Of a DNA stretch of 64,000 nucleotides, positions 23,515 to 35,931 are shown in pieces. Source of the DNA: Arcuatula senhousia (taxonomy: Eukaryota; Mollusca; Bivalvia; Mytilida; Mytilidae). The position numbers and the translations under genes are program-made. Position 1 is the stretch's first letter, and each line of letters starts with the position of its first letter. The DNA lies in assembly GCA_963971305.1 (NCBI GenBank), contig OZ020307.1, positions 13,343,501 through 13,407,500 of the forward strand, read 5' to 3'. The notes beneath the pieces are model-generated. The model made no database searches, was not told the origin of the DNA, and saw nothing but the letters and a program-made list of their open reading frames with translations.

Positions 23515-24226
23515 TTGAAATATTGATACTTTGATAGTAACTTTAAAACGTTAATCTATTACCTTTACACTGTTGTATTTTTTTATGCATTACAGCGATC
23601 AAATATGTCGGTTTTGTGTCATGATATAACACTAAATCATCAGTTGTTTGATGTGTTGTGTCGGATTTAGAATCAACATGTTTGATTTTTTACATCAGTA
23701 GATAAATGCTTCTTAGGAACCTGTCAGTAACTGTTAGTGTTCTTAAGAGAGTTCCTCTACATCTCGTTGTTCTCGTATAGTGCTCTTGTCTCAGGTTATC
23801 TCTTAGTGAATTGAACTTTTATTGTTATGATTCGATTCGTAAAGTGTGTTATTTTTGTGCTTTGTAAAAGATTATCAATAGGGGAAAGGTAGGGCCAAAA
23901 AATCTAGTTTAATCCCGCCACATTTTATATGTGCCTGTCTTAAGCCAGGAATCCTTGTCAAAGCTTATGTTTGTCCCTGTCATCTATCATTCTATTGTTC
24001 TACATGTATGTCCAGAAATGGGTCTTTTGTTGATAATTTAGGGATTGGTTTTGAATCTTATGAATTGTATTTTTAAAGTCTTGGGCCAATAAGAGACGGA
24101 GGGCAGCAACCGCCTATGGTCATGTTAAGACTACTGGCTGTTTCCCATTGTGATTTTTAAAATTGCCATTTCTTTATGTTGGCTGTGTCACATACACTTA
24201 TTCCACATCTCTTTATCGTCTTTTAA
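23515..24226 (+). mobile_element. Retroelement subfamily 2 tail (copy 2)
   Basis: Matches 9046-9695 along its length (GCGATCAAATATGTCGGTTT near 23597, AATCCCGCCACATTTTATAT near 23911). The RT frame is missing, so truncation fell close to the stop codon. Confidence 0.7.
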
Positions 24227-24812
24227 ATACAAATGACAACAAAGTTCCAGACAATAAATTTTGCTACGCCTGACGCGCGTTTCGTCTATTCAAGACTCAT
24301 CAGAGGCGCTCTACCAAAAATATTGAAAATGCCAAACACTGTATGAATATGAAGAGCATAGAACAGTATAACCAAAATACCAAACTGGGAAACCAAATTA
24401 TTACTAAGATATTCAACCTATGTCTGGGGTAGGAAGAACCTTAGGGTTTAGACAATTATGAAATTTAGACGGATAATTTAAAGCTTTGATGTATTCTCCA
24501 ACTCAAAAGTGTTGGTGCCGGAGCGGGCTAACCTCGGGGAATTTAAACTCCACCAGCAGTGCTAACCTTCACGTGTGTTCGAAATACAAATGACAACAAA
24601 GTTCCAGACAATAAATTTTGCTACGCCTGACGCGTGTTTCGTCTATTCAAGACTCATCAGAGGCGCTCTACCAAAAATATTGAAAATGCCAAACACTGTA
24701 TGAATATGAAGAGCATAGAACAGTATAACCAAAATACCAAACTGGGGAACCAAATTATTACTAAGATATTCAACCTATGTCTGGGGTAGGAAGAACCTAA
24801 GTTCGTCAACTT
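24227..24812 (+). repeat. 358-bp tandem repeat C, 1.6 units
   Basis: Two units 357 bp apart (GCGCTCTACC at 24306 and 24663), almost identical. Key blocks are CTACGCCTGACGCGCGTTTC, CAAGACTCATCAGAGGCGCT and GGAGCGGGCTAACCTCGGGG. Confidence 0.88.
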
Positions 24813-25794
24813 TTACAATCTCAACTCATCATGTCTTTTGCACTAGCGTGTGCCTAAATCATTTAAATTTTATATGGTATACCAAAGACAACATATGGCA
24901 AGGTTTCAGACCTTATTTTATTTCTTTTTTATGTACATAGTAGATATCCCAAATGCTGTTTTTTTTTATGTTAAAGCATCAGACACTTGCGATCGGTTTT
25001 CGGCTTTCGAATTATCTTGAATCAAATGCTGCTGATAAGAGGTAACTCCTTGAATTATGCAGCGACAGATATTGAAATTAATAGTTTCATTGAAACACAC
25101 CTTGGTTATATGTTTTTAATGCACTGTATCGATTTATTGCCCTTTCGTAAGAGAACGTAAGACTACATGTATGTTCAATGATATTAAATACGAGATAGTG
25201 TCAACTATGCAATCTCTTCATCAGATTATATTACTTTTTCTCATATTTCACTTTTAATCAGAAACGAAAATAGAATTTAATAACCATTGTCGTCATATTT
25301 ATTAAATAAATGCTTTCAAAATGACATGGGGGTGTTAAACTATCAGAATCACATATAAAATGTTCATACTTGTTAGAAACATTCTATGTTATTTGTTATT
25401 TTCATGCAACATTTTCATGGGTTCTTTGCTATCTTTCATGTAATAAATTCCATTTACTTTTCATAAAAAGTATGCCATTATTAATAATAAAACATTATAA
25501 TATCTCTTGTTTCAAAGTAATTTCTTCAAATCCAAGGGGGAAAACTCATCAGTGTATCCGCCAAACTGAAGTTTACTTAAGTGTATACATTTGCTAACAT
25601 ATATACATGTAAGGCTAGACTTATAATATATAAAAGATAATAAGACGTGAAATGATATATATTCACACGTACAATGTTAAAAATAGAAACTCATTTAAAA
25701 AGCATAATAAAAATGGGCTATATCAAGGAATCGACAAATCCCAAATCGAGAGCACCTTTTTGCCATTTTGCATAATTTCAATTGAGTTGTTTAT
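24813..25794. other. AT-rich intergenic, nothing recognised
   Basis: No supportable gene; a 75-codon frame at 25370 has no recognised motif. Confidence 0.45.
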
Positions 25795-26110
25795 TAAATA
25801 AAGTAAAGAAGCATAGAGGCACAATAATGGCATTCAAATATAAAGAACGACCAACCAGTAAAAACAAACGAGAACAGCAGAAAGAAACACAAAACATAAA
25901 AAAAATCAACCAAACAGATATCAACAACGCGAACTTAAGTCGCAACGAGAGTGAACTCAGATGCTCCGGAAGGGTAAGCAGTTCCTTCTTCATAAAGCAC
26001 ACCATTCCTTCGCGCTGATAATTTCCAATTCAGTGTGTCTAATCGGGTAAAGAAAGGCAGACGAATCTTATAACAAACAAACATCTGCACTCATCTGAAA
26101 AATAGAGTGA
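25795..26110 (-). mobile_element. Truncated subfamily 1 retroelement tail
   Basis: Minus-strand copy, near full length of the 3' UTR, including the ATGAGTGCAGATGTTTGTTT end of the coding part near 26085. Confidence 0.68.
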
Positions 26111-26196
26111 AGACAGCAAGACTGAACATCAAATGTTTGCGTTTTTGCCTTTATGTGACACTTCATCTATGCATATTGTGTGATTCCTATGTGGAC

Positions 26197-26345
26197 TGAT
26201 ACTTAAAAATGTAAGAGGTACTACTGAGGCTTTCGAATGTGAATAGTCCGAAAGGACACAGACAAAACCAGTAAACACAAACGAGAACAGCACGAAGAAC
26301 CAGACAACATTAAAACACAAAACAAACCTAGTAGCAAGAAACAAC
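26197..26345 (-). mobile_element. Truncated subfamily 1 retroelement tail
   Basis: Minus-strand copy (TCCGAAAGGACACAGACAAA, ACGAGAACAGCACGAAGAA), 90 bp from the previous one and in the same orientation. Confidence 0.65.
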
Positions 26346-27355
26346 ACTGAAATGCAATTGAGCTACGTTTAAACAGTTCCTCTGTAAATCTTTTTCATTT
26401 GGTAACGCTCTAAAAGCAAGCGAGTCAGACAGTTTTACAGAGAAATTTGCAGTCAACCAGTCTCTAGTCACTTTTTGCATTGTTGTTCATGCAGTATTAT
26501 TTAGAACTTTCCTTTTTTTTCGAAAAAGTTTGAGAAAATTGAAGCCTCAAAAAGCAAAGAAACTTCTTTAAATCGTTTCTTCAAAATAGTCAAATGCTCT
26601 TCTTGGTCACTTTGAGTTCAGCAGTTTTGCTGCTATTACAACATTTTACATGCTTGCTTGACCGCACAAGAAATTTGAACTTATTACGTGTGTGTGTGTG
26701 CTTTGCACTAATAGATTAGGATAGTAAAAGCCTTTAAACACAAACATCTTATTTCTACTTGGATGATGTTTAAAACAAAGCAGTTAGATGTGCGTTTTCG
26801 ATTGTTGTTGCTGTTTTGTTTTTAATATTGCTATTGTGTTGATTTTGCTTTTGTTTTGTTATTAAGGGAAAAAAAGTAAGAACAGGAATACTATAAGAAC
26901 ATGAATAACGCGGAGAAAAATTTTACGCGTCTATGCAACCTAAATAGTGTGCATAATTTATGTGGACAAACGGAAAGAATTATGATTCATGCGGTATTTT
27001 TCATAAATTCAACTAAGTGCCATTCTATTGAAACATATTTAACGGTAATGGAACTCTTCATGATTTGTGACATGTTCATTCCGGGCAAGATTATATGTTG
27101 GAAGTTTCATTCATAAGTCATGCGATGCTGACATGAATTCACTATGGGATAATCTAACGGTCATGGTAAAACGATGACCACTACTGATAAACAAATCTTG
27201 AATATGTAACAATATAATTTTCAAATACAAGAAAACACTTTGAGTAAAAAGTCCATTAACGTTAATCATGTTAATATTAAAAACTGTAGATGAACTTATT
27301 CTATTAGCCAATAATCTTTTAATAGAAGCACTCAAAATTTGCACAAAAAGAAATT
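26346..27355. other. AT-rich intergenic, nothing recognised
   Basis: Includes a short TG repeat near 26690. No gene seen. Confidence 0.45.
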
Positions 27356-27716
27356 AAAAATACAACAAAGTTCCAGACAACAAATTTTTCTACGCCTCGC
27401 GCGCGTTTCGTCTATTCAAGACTCATCAGAAGGCGTTCTACCAAAAGATTGAACATGCCAAACACAATATGAATATGAAGAGCATTGAACAATAAAACCA
27501 AAAATGTCGAAGTGGGAACCAAATAATGACTTAGATCAACTTTTGTCTGGGTTAGGAAGAACCTTAGGGTTTTTACAATTTTTAAATTTTAAAGAATAAT
27601 TTGAAAGCTTTGTTGTGTTCTTCAACACAAAAGTGTTGATGCCGGAGCGGGCTTACCTCGGGGAATTAAAACTCCACCAGCAGCACTAACCTTCACGAAT
27701 GTTAGAAATAGAAAAT
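27356..27716 (+). repeat. Repeat C, single diverged unit
   Basis: CTACGCCTCGCGCGCGTTTC, CAAGACTCATCAGAAGGCG and GGAGCGGGCTTACCTCGGGG match the tandem units at 24227 but with more changes. Confidence 0.8.
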
Positions 27717-27779
27717 ACAACAAAACTTATCATCTATTTGTAGGAAAAAAATACAACCACCCCAAGCACCCAAATTTTA

Positions 27780-28910
27780 AAATTTTTCTCTCTGTTTTCA
27801 TATTCTCCATTATAACTAAAATTTTTACTATTCTTGTTTTTTTTTCAAAATTTGTACCGATTTCGTTTTCTCTTCGCCTCGTTTGGTTACATTTCGTTTC
27901 TCAGTTTAACAGTACCAAGTTTACAAAAAGTAAATATTTATGCTGGACAATACTTAATCAACGCGAATAATTAAAATAAGATTATTTTATAGAAAACTGC
28001 AAAACATTGAGTTTTTATGTTGGGAAAGGTAAGTTTTAGATAGTATATTTTTTATATATGTACTTTTTATTCAATGTAAAAAAATTGCGAAATTGATAGG
28101 TTCTATGTCTTTAAACTAATTATTTTCATAACGAAAACTCAGACTAACATACAATGCTTTCTATATTATCACTCAGTCTTTTATTTCTGGTAATGTATAT
28201 GTAACTACATTAAAGGCTGCTGGCTGTGTTCCAGTGCGGATTTTTTGAAATTGTCGCTTGTTAATGAAGTTTTTGTAGCGTACATTTATTACAAATCTCA
28301 TTATCCTCTATGACTGTTTGTATCCAGTTTTATATGGATTCTGTCTCTTTTTCCCGATTTCGGTGATCCAAGCTTCTATAAACGTTCTTTGTAGTTTTTC
28401 ATATAGGTTTGTCTGCTTATATAAGATGGTTATAATATCAAAAACTAGCTTCAGCCAAACTGACAAAAGATAACATTTTCAAGAATATCACGGGTGATGA
28501 AAAGTTAACACACTTGCTGAAATAAAAATTTACCTACCACAACAGGTGTCGGTTAAAATCGATCAGTTTTCTATTTTTACCAGTTTCGCTCAGTTTCGTT
28601 TCCTTTCTTTACAGATTTCGGTTGCTTATTTTACTGTTTACGTTTCAATCTTTACCGATATCGTTTTTGTTCCGCTCCGTTTCGTTTGGTTACTTTTCGT
28701 TTTTCGGTTTACCGGCACCCGCAAGTGTTTACATTCTATAATTAGTTTGTCCTCTTTTTTGACACTGCGTTTTTTTCTTCAGTGAATACTTTCTTGTAGG
28801 TTTATTGAACATTCAACAGTTTCTTCAAAGGTTTTACAATGTATTCTTCAAATAGTGTGAATTTCATTATTTTTTAAAAATTGCCAAAATGATAGGTTCT
28901 ATGTCTTTAA
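27780..28910. repeat. Direct repeat pair about 0.8 kb apart
   Basis: Blocks ACCGAT.TCGTTTT, CGTTTGGTTAC.TTTCGTTT and GATAGGTTCTATGTCTTTAA occur near 27856-28120 and again near 28655-28912 in the same order. No coding frame recognised. Confidence 0.55.
28205..28325 (+). mobile_element. Fragment of retroelement subfamily 2 tail
   Basis: GGCTGCTGGCTGTGTTCCAG and GTAGCGTACATTTATTACAA match the last 120 bp of the subfamily 2 3' UTR. Confidence 0.5.
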
Positions 28911-29349
28911 ATATGAAAATACCATTTCAAATGATATATTGTTACGATAGTTGTTGCAATAATCAGTTTTGATATCTGCAAATTGAGATTTACATATATA
29001 TTGCATACGTCAATTCCTAGCCTACTTAACCGTTTTTATGAACAGTTTTATAATAAGATAAACTTTTTTGGACTTGTTTTCAATTAACATCAAGCACAGT
29101 GAAAATAGATTTGCCTGGAATCAAGTGGCTTTCTTCTTAATACTTTTTATGATATTCGAAGAGTTAAGGTTTTCAAATTAAAAACATACATAATGAAATG
29201 TCAAAAAGAATATTAATTGTTAATTTGCATATATTCCCTTGACTACGCGTTATGAATCTTTATACGAATGGACAATAAATTGTCGTATTCGTAAGATGCG
29301 ACCAGAAGCACCGAAAGATTGAATAGTTCAGTACTTCAACGTCTTTTTC
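28911..29349. other. AT-rich intergenic; block at 29150-29330 recurs at 31100-31290
   Basis: TATTCGAAGAGTT, AAAACATACATA, CTTGAC.ACGCGTTATGAAT and AGATGCGAC.AGAA.CACC appear in both places in order. Confidence 0.5.
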
Positions 29350-29475
29350 TATTAATATCAAATGTTTTGTGTTTTGTGTTTCTTCGTGCTGTTTTTGTTC
29401 GTTTTTACCGGTTTCGTCGTTGACCTTTATGACTTGTGACACTCGAATGCCCCATTGATTGGTGCCATTTTGCTC
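29350..29475 (+). mobile_element. Truncated subfamily 1 retroelement tail
   Basis: TTTTGTGTTTCTTCGTGCTG and CACTCGAATGCCCCATTGAT mark the 3' UTR end. Confidence 0.65.
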
Positions 29476-29554
29476 CTTCCACCAGATAATCATTTCTCTG
29501 ATATAAAATTTCAAAATCGTTCCTGTCTGAACATAGTATGCTAAGTAAATTTTC

Positions 29555-30378
29555 ATTTTCAATATTTTTGGTAGAGCGCCTCTGATGAGTCTTGAATAGA
29601 CGAAACGCGCGTCAGGCGTAGCAAAATTTATTGTCTGGAACTTTGTTGTCATTTGTATTTCGAACACACGTGAAGGTTAGCACTGCTGGTGGAGTGTAAA
29701 TTCCCCGAGGTTAACCCGCTCCGGCACCAACACTTTTGAGTTGGAGAATACACCAAAGCTTTAAATTATCCGTCTAAATTTCAAAATTGTTTAAACCCTA
29801 AGGTTCTTCCTACCCCAGACATAGGTTGAATATCTTGGTAATAATTTGGTTCCCCAGTTTGGTATTTTTGGTTATACTGTTCTATGCTCTTCATATTCAT
29901 ACAGTGTTTGGCATTTTCAATATTTTTGGTAGAGCGCCTCTGATGAGTCTTGAATAGACGAAACGCGCGTCAGGCGTAGCAAAATTTATTGTCTGGAACT
30001 TTGTTGTCATTTGTATTTCGAACACACGTGAAGGTTAGCACTGCTGGTGGAGTGTAAATTCCCCGAGGTTAGCCCGCTCCGGCACCAACACTTTTGAGTT
30101 GGAGAATACACCAAAGCTTTAAATTATCCGTCTAAATTTCAAAATTGTTTAAACCCTAAGGTTCTTCCTACCCCAGACATAGGTTGAATATCTTGGTAAT
30201 AATTTGGTTCCCCAGTTTGGTATTTTTGGTTATACTGTTCTATGCTCTTCATATTCATACAGTGTTTGGCATTTTCAATATTTTTGGTAGAGCGCCTCTG
30301 ATGAGTCTTGAATAGACGAAACGCGCGTCAGGCGTAGCAAAATTTATTGTCTGGAACTTTGTTGTCATTTGTATTTCA
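29555..30378 (-). repeat. 358-bp tandem repeat C, 2.3 units, nearly identical
   Basis: GTAGAGCGCC lies at 29571, 29929 and 30287, exactly 358 bp apart. By eye the two full units differ at about one base (TTAACCCGC versus TTAGCCCGC). Orientation is opposite to the copies at 24-28 kb. Confidence 0.92.
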
Positions 30379-30924
30379 TGCCTTGAGAAAACAAAGTTTG
30401 GAAGATCTTTTCGGATTTGAAAGTACTATCTTTTTTTAATATTGACTTTAAAATACACTTTCAAATAACTTTTTTTATTTACTTCCACTACCTTTTCTTT
30501 CCTAAGATACAGATAATTGTAGTTTAACAAATTATTTTGTTTGTCAATTGTTACAAATTATTAAAACACTCGTGAATTTTAACCTTCTTACTCTGTAAAG
30601 GTTTTTGGTACTAATGCAGCAAACATATCGATAGAGGATGTTTGTAGATGAACTTTGGACCAAAGAGGTTGTGAAAGAAACGAAAACAAGAAGATTTTAT
30701 ACGAAAATGGTGGGATAGGTATACATGAAGATATATTACAAGTGACATAGGACTGAGAGCCTTGTCTATCAGTGTCAAAAGTTCAAGTTTTTTATATGTT
30801 TCAAAATAAGAGGATACCAGAAAATGTTTTAATATACATGACATACGTGTACGTTAATTCAAATCCTAATTCGAAGTTTCCATTAACAGTTTTATAAAAC
30901 TTACTTTCAATTGACTTTTTTTTG
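30379..30924. other. AT-rich intergenic, nothing recognised
   Basis: No supportable gene or repeat. Confidence 0.45.
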
Positions 30925-31048
30925 TGTTTCGTAGTTTAACTTGTTGTCTGTTTTTTTTTTTTTTTCGTTCTCGTTGATGTTTACTGGTTTTGTCTCTGCC
31001 ATTTAGGATTTTGACATTCGGATGCCCCATTTGTACCTCTGCTTCAAT
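30925..31048 (+). mobile_element. Truncated subfamily 1 retroelement tail
   Basis: TTTACTGGTTTTGTCTCTGC and ACATTCGGATGCCCCATTTG mark the 3' UTR end; a T-run of 15 lies inside. Confidence 0.62.
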
Positions 31049-31353
31049 CATTAAATTTTCATTTAATTGAGTTGCTTATACCAAATTCTTTTGACAGTAC
31101 AGTATTCGAAGAGTTCTGATTTAGAAATAAAAACATACATAGATTATAAGTTTTAGACAAAAATGTTAATTGCTATTTTTTTTTCCCTTGACAACGCGTT
31201 ATGAATTTAACAGATAATTGACATTAAGTAGTCTAATTTAATAGATGCGACTAGAATCACCAAAAGATTTAATCATCCTTCGATCTTATTTTCTCTTGCT
31301 AATAAACGTCCTTCATCATCCTTTCCTTATGGTAATAAATGTCCAACGTATAA

Positions 31354-31745
31354 TTAAGTGCCATTCTCTGTAAGAATCAGGCAATGGGGGAATCATGATT
31401 AAAAAAAAACACACGAGTTTGACATCAAAATACTGTTCAAAATGCTAAAAAAGTAACAAAAAATGCATCGGCACTTTTTTAAAAGTCTGTAATTTGAGAT
31501 ATTTTTTGGTTGAAATGCATATAGAATTTGAATCTAAGGGAGATAACTCTGTTAAGTCACACTAAATTCCTATCATTTCAACAAAATTTTTTCTCCATCC
31601 TCTGACACTAGAGACAACAACTAATGTTTGTTTCTTCATTAGAAGGCTATTTTGAATGACAATTTATTGTCAAAACTGTGTGATTTTAAAATCATGATTC
31701 AAAGTTTTTAAATTTTGCCTGATTCTTACAGAGAACTGCTCTTAA
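31354..31745. mobile_element. MITE with TTAA ends and terminal inverted repeats
   Basis: Left end TTAAGTGCCATTCTCTGTAA, right end on the minus strand TTAAGAGCAGTTCTCTGTAA; both continue GAATCAGGCAA. A second inverted block (AATCATGATT) lies further in on each side. 392 bp, no frame. The TTAA target duplication is typical of piggyBac-type elements. Confidence 0.72.
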
Positions 31746-33044
31746 TTCTTGGAAACAAGTTTCCAAGTTCGAACTTAAAAGACACGAAAACCTTATTTTG
31801 GATATTTTGGATAACTGATATCCCGAAACTTGACAGGTTTTAATTCCTTCTTTAAGGGGGAACTTGCAGGTGATCACATTACCAGCCAAAAATAAATGTT
31901 AACTTGCCATTTAATTCAATACTAAAAGGTGTTCAAGATTTTGAAATTCCATTTGAAAATTATCATAGTGATATTTTAACTTTGTTTTGAATTGAAAAGC
32001 ATTAGAATTATTTTTTCTTCATTTTCGTAGTTTCATTTTATAAATTTTTTTTTTCAAACCTAACGAATTCTCATATTTCTGCATTTTGACAAAGGGAGAT
32101 AATTTATGACTAAATTTGCCAATTTTGACCACTTTTTGACATATTTTTGTGTTTATCTAAAAATCGGAAGCACCCACTTTTCTTCATATCATTTTAAAGC
32201 AATATAACACCACAATATAATATCAAAAAATTACAAAATTCTATTGATCAGATTTTTCAAAAATCGGAATTTTCCTTTAAAATTGTGTACTTTCTTTAAC
32301 ATTTCAATGTAAAAAAAGCCAACCTTCAGAATCAGTTATCTCGAAAACTAACTCAGAAGCATGCCTTTTTCGAATTGGATTTTCAAAGTGTATCTCTTGA
32401 TGTGTCTATTTACAAATTTTAAAGAAAATCTATTGACAGGAAATTTTTGGTGTTTGGTGCAAGTACCCCCTTAAAAGTTTTAAACATAAGTGAGTTTTTT
32501 GCAGTGGGCATGTACATTCAGCTTAAAACGATGTTTTCAAGGTGCAGAGTAACTGCTGGGTCATTTAGAATTGTATCTAAGCTAATTATGGTCCTGGACA
32601 ATGGTTTGGTATTAGATCTTGTAAACGCTATTTTGACTGTGCTAATTTGTGCTTTGTTATAAAACGGTTGAATTGACAACATAATTAAGTCGTGAAGAAT
32701 GGAATGGACCGGCGGTCATGGTACACACAATAATAGGTCGTTGTTGATGCATGAAAATTGAGTCAGATTTTCAGTATTTATTCAGCGAAAATATTACCTT
32801 TAAACAGTAAAATTTCATTTGGTATTTTATTCCCTCTCATATCCTTATCTTTCTGCAACCTGTCGTTTTTAGTATAAGAACAACAAGTTGTCATTCTAAT
32901 GGACTCAAACTTTGCTCCTCTCTTCACCGACTTGTTTTTATACTTTTACAAGACTCAAATTCTTCGGGAACTCGTAAAGAACAAGAAGAGATAAGGTCAC
33001 TTAATATCACTTATGTGTTGACAAAAACATCAAATTTAAATTTC
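31746..33044. other. AT-rich intergenic, nothing recognised
   Basis: A 71-codon frame at 32447-32662 has no recognised motif. Confidence 0.4.
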
Positions 33045-33612
33045 TAAATTGTCATAACCCTAAGGTTCTGACTACCCTAGACATATGTTGTTCTTCGTCA
33101 TAATTTGGTTTCTCATTTGACATTTTTGGTATTATCGTTCTATGCTCTTCGCATTCATATAATGTTTGGCATTTTCAACTTTTGGTAGAGAACCCCTGAT
33201 GAGTCTTGAATAGACGAAACGCGCCTCCGGCGTTAAAAAAATTATGCTCTGGAATTTTGTTGTAATTAATATTTCTAACATCCGTAATGGTTAGCGGTGC
33301 TGGTGTAGTTTTTTCCCCCGAGGTTAGCCCGCTCCGGCATCAACACTTTTGTGTTGACGAACACATCATAGCTTTAAATCATCCGTTTAAATTTCAAAAT
33401 TGTCAAAACCCTAAGGTTCTGCCTACCAAAGACATAGGTTGGTCTTAGTCATAATTTGGTTTCTCATTCGACATTTTTGGTATTATTGTTCTATGCTCTT
33501 CACATTCATATAATGTTTGGCATTTTCAACTTTTGATAGAGCACCTCTGATGAGTCTTGAATAGATAAAACGCGCATCAGGCGTAGCAAAATTTATTATT
33601 TGGAACTTTGTT
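33045..33612 (-). repeat. Repeat C, about 1.6 diverged units
   Basis: Two units (CCTAAGGTTCTG at 33060 and 33411) with many substitutions compared with the 29.5-30.4 kb cluster; same minus orientation. Confidence 0.78.
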
Positions 33613-34442
33613 ATAATTTATATTTATTTCACAATTTTTCATTGATGATTTTCTATCTGTCAACAACGCTTCGCTTGGTAGATGTATTCCTTCAATACCT
33701 AGTCTTTTTTGCTGAACGTCATTCTTTGATTGCCTGGGTGGTCACCTCGGTCTTTAAAAATTTACGATAAAACACGCTACTTCAAAATTATTATATACAA
33801 AATGGTTAGTGTTTTTGTTTTATTAGCGTTTAACTGGTTTGTGTACTGAAAATGTGGAGTTTTCATAAAGTTATTTTGTGTATTGATGTCCTTTACTTGA
33901 TTTAATTAAAATAAGTTGTTCATTGGCAACACTTAAGACTGATATAACAAGCAGGACTGCATACCCTGATGAACATTTAAGAGTACTCTTGTTTTGATGT
34001 TAGTGTTGTTGATTTCAATTTAGTTGTTTATTTGTGTTTTGTTTCCTAGTTATGGAATTGTGCTTTGGGTTATGCTGTGTGGTTTGCTTCTTTGTTGTTG
34101 TCTTATGAGAATTACATTTTCTAAGGGATAGTCCGCTTGAAACATTCTAGAGAAAAAAGTGTTTTTGTTTTGTTAATATGGTCAGTGTCATTGACTCTGT
34201 TACTTGTAAGCGTGCATAAATGATGTAGACAGACGACTCATTCCGACCATATTTTGTTTTAATGTCCGGATATTGAAACCTCATTTATCCATAATGGATA
34301 TGTTTATCATTTGTGACATATTAATACTGTCAAAGATTAGATGGTTAATGGCCAATCTAACGTCATGCTTTCAAGGCTAGAAGTCAACAATATAAACGGT
34401 TAATAAACGAGATGACCTCTGCAGTTATTGAAAAACATATGA
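33613..34442. other. AT-rich intergenic, nothing recognised
   Basis: No supportable gene or repeat. Confidence 0.45.
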
Positions 34443-34867
34443 ACATTTTTAGAGGGATATGTACTACTAGCTCCGTCGTACGGAGTATATATTTCACAGT
34501 TGGTAAGATATGCTCGGATCTGCAGTGGTGTGTCTGATTTTAATGATAAACAGTGGTTTATTACAAAAAAATTACTAAAACAATGATATCGTTACCACAA
34601 TTTACTAAGTTTTATCCTAAATATCTATACCTTATTGAAAAAAAAACTATACACGTCGATTTTTGATTGTAAAGGGAATATCCCAGCCCGATTTTAAGGT
34701 AATGTTGTTTATAAAGCAAATAAATTCAAAAACAATACATCGGTAAAGAAAAACTGGCTTCAAACTTTATTGAATAAAGGCAATGAAATGAAAATTTTAG
34801 TAAAATCTTTGAATTTAGTCTTCTTTGGTAAAAATATTGATAATTTTATACTTAATTTAGAATATTA
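34443..34867 (+). pseudogene. Penelope-like RT fragment, subfamily 2, degraded
   Basis: Diverged copy of 8630-9045: blocks reading LAPSYGVYISQLVRYARICS, then the match to HPDFYGNVVYKA and NWLKNLLKKG continues with frameshifts and stops. Ends TAA at 34867. Confidence 0.7.
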
Positions 34868-35480
34868 ATTGCCCCATTTTTAATTATGTCATTCTTTAGC
34901 ATTATAGCGTTAGTGCAACATCACAAAATCATTAAATGTTTGACTTGTTGTGTCGGATTTTAAATCAACATACTTGATTTTTTACATCAGTCCATAGATG
35001 CTTTTTAGCTAGCTGTCAGTTATTTCGATTGTTCCCAAGAGAGTATCTCTACGTCCCATTAATTTCTTGTTGTCCTTTTGTCTCAGGTTCTCTCTTGTTG
35101 AATTGAACTTCTATCGATTTGATTTTTAATGTGTGTCAGTTTGTGTTTTGTTATTGATTATCAAGGGGCGGAAGGTTGGCCAAAAAAAAACTAGTTTAAC
35201 CCCGCCACATTTTAAATGTGCCGGTCCTAAGCCAAAAATCTCTATCAAAGCTTATGTTTGCATTTCGCTTAATTTGTTTTCATTGTTTTTTGTCAAGAAG
35301 AGGGTCTTTCATTAGCACTTTCGGATTGGGCTTGAATCATATGCAGTCTATTTACAATACAGGGCCAATTGAAAAACAGCGAGCAGCGACCACTGGTCAC
35401 ATTGAGGGCTGCTGGTGGTTTTCCATTGCGGATTTGTCTTATCGTTGTTTATATTGTAGGTTGTGTCGCGTACAACATTA
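34868..35480 (+). mobile_element. Retroelement subfamily 2 tail (copy 3)
   Basis: Follows the degraded RT fragment; TTTAACCCCGCCACATTTTA near 35196 and GGTTGTGTCGCGTAC near 35459 match copies 1 and 2. Confidence 0.72.
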
Positions 35481-35487
35481 TTTCCTA

Positions 35488-35530
35488 TGACAAACCAAGA
35501 GAGATCGAAATCCCACATTTGTCTATGAAC
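35488..35530 (-). mobile_element. Fragment of subfamily 1 retroelement (end of RT frame)
   Basis: Minus-strand GGATTTCGATCTCTC..TTGGTTTGTCATAGG matches the stop-codon region of the subfamily 1 RT, with an internal deletion. It abuts the subfamily 2 tail. Confidence 0.45.
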
Positions 35531-35740
35531 GCATATCTGTCGTAAAATTTCGTGAGCGAAGACAGGAACTGAGGAGCAACATAACCCTGTGTAAGCAAAT
35601 TTTGTAAATTTGTTGTTTTAGTAGACTCACAAACGACAAAAGAGGACAAAAGAGGTCCAAGCAAATTGAACTTAAAATTAATTCAAGACGAATAAGATGA
35701 AAACAATATCTTTAATTCTTCCGTAAATGACTCTTTTCAG

Positions 35741-35800
35741 TGTGAGATGACCAGTTTGAGATGCGAGCACGTGCAGCGATCTCACACTGGTCAATTAACC
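35741..35800. repeat. Short hairpin
   Basis: CAGTGTGAGAT and ATCTCACACTG form perfect 11-bp arms about 30 nt apart, with a second copy of the GACCAGT / ACTGGTC pair. Confidence 0.55.
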
Positions 35801-35931
35801 AATAATAACCGCCGTTACTGATATTGATCGATGATGTCGACCAATGAAATTCAATGTTATTCTAAACTTTCGGTTTTTAGAATGAAGTCACCTAAGGTTT
35901 CAGAATATCAAAAATACATTTTTACGGAAAA

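Noticed and set aside
29260..29667. 135-codon minus-strand frame
   Set aside because: It spans the junction of a retroelement tail and repeat C, antisense to both; the same sequence elsewhere is not open.
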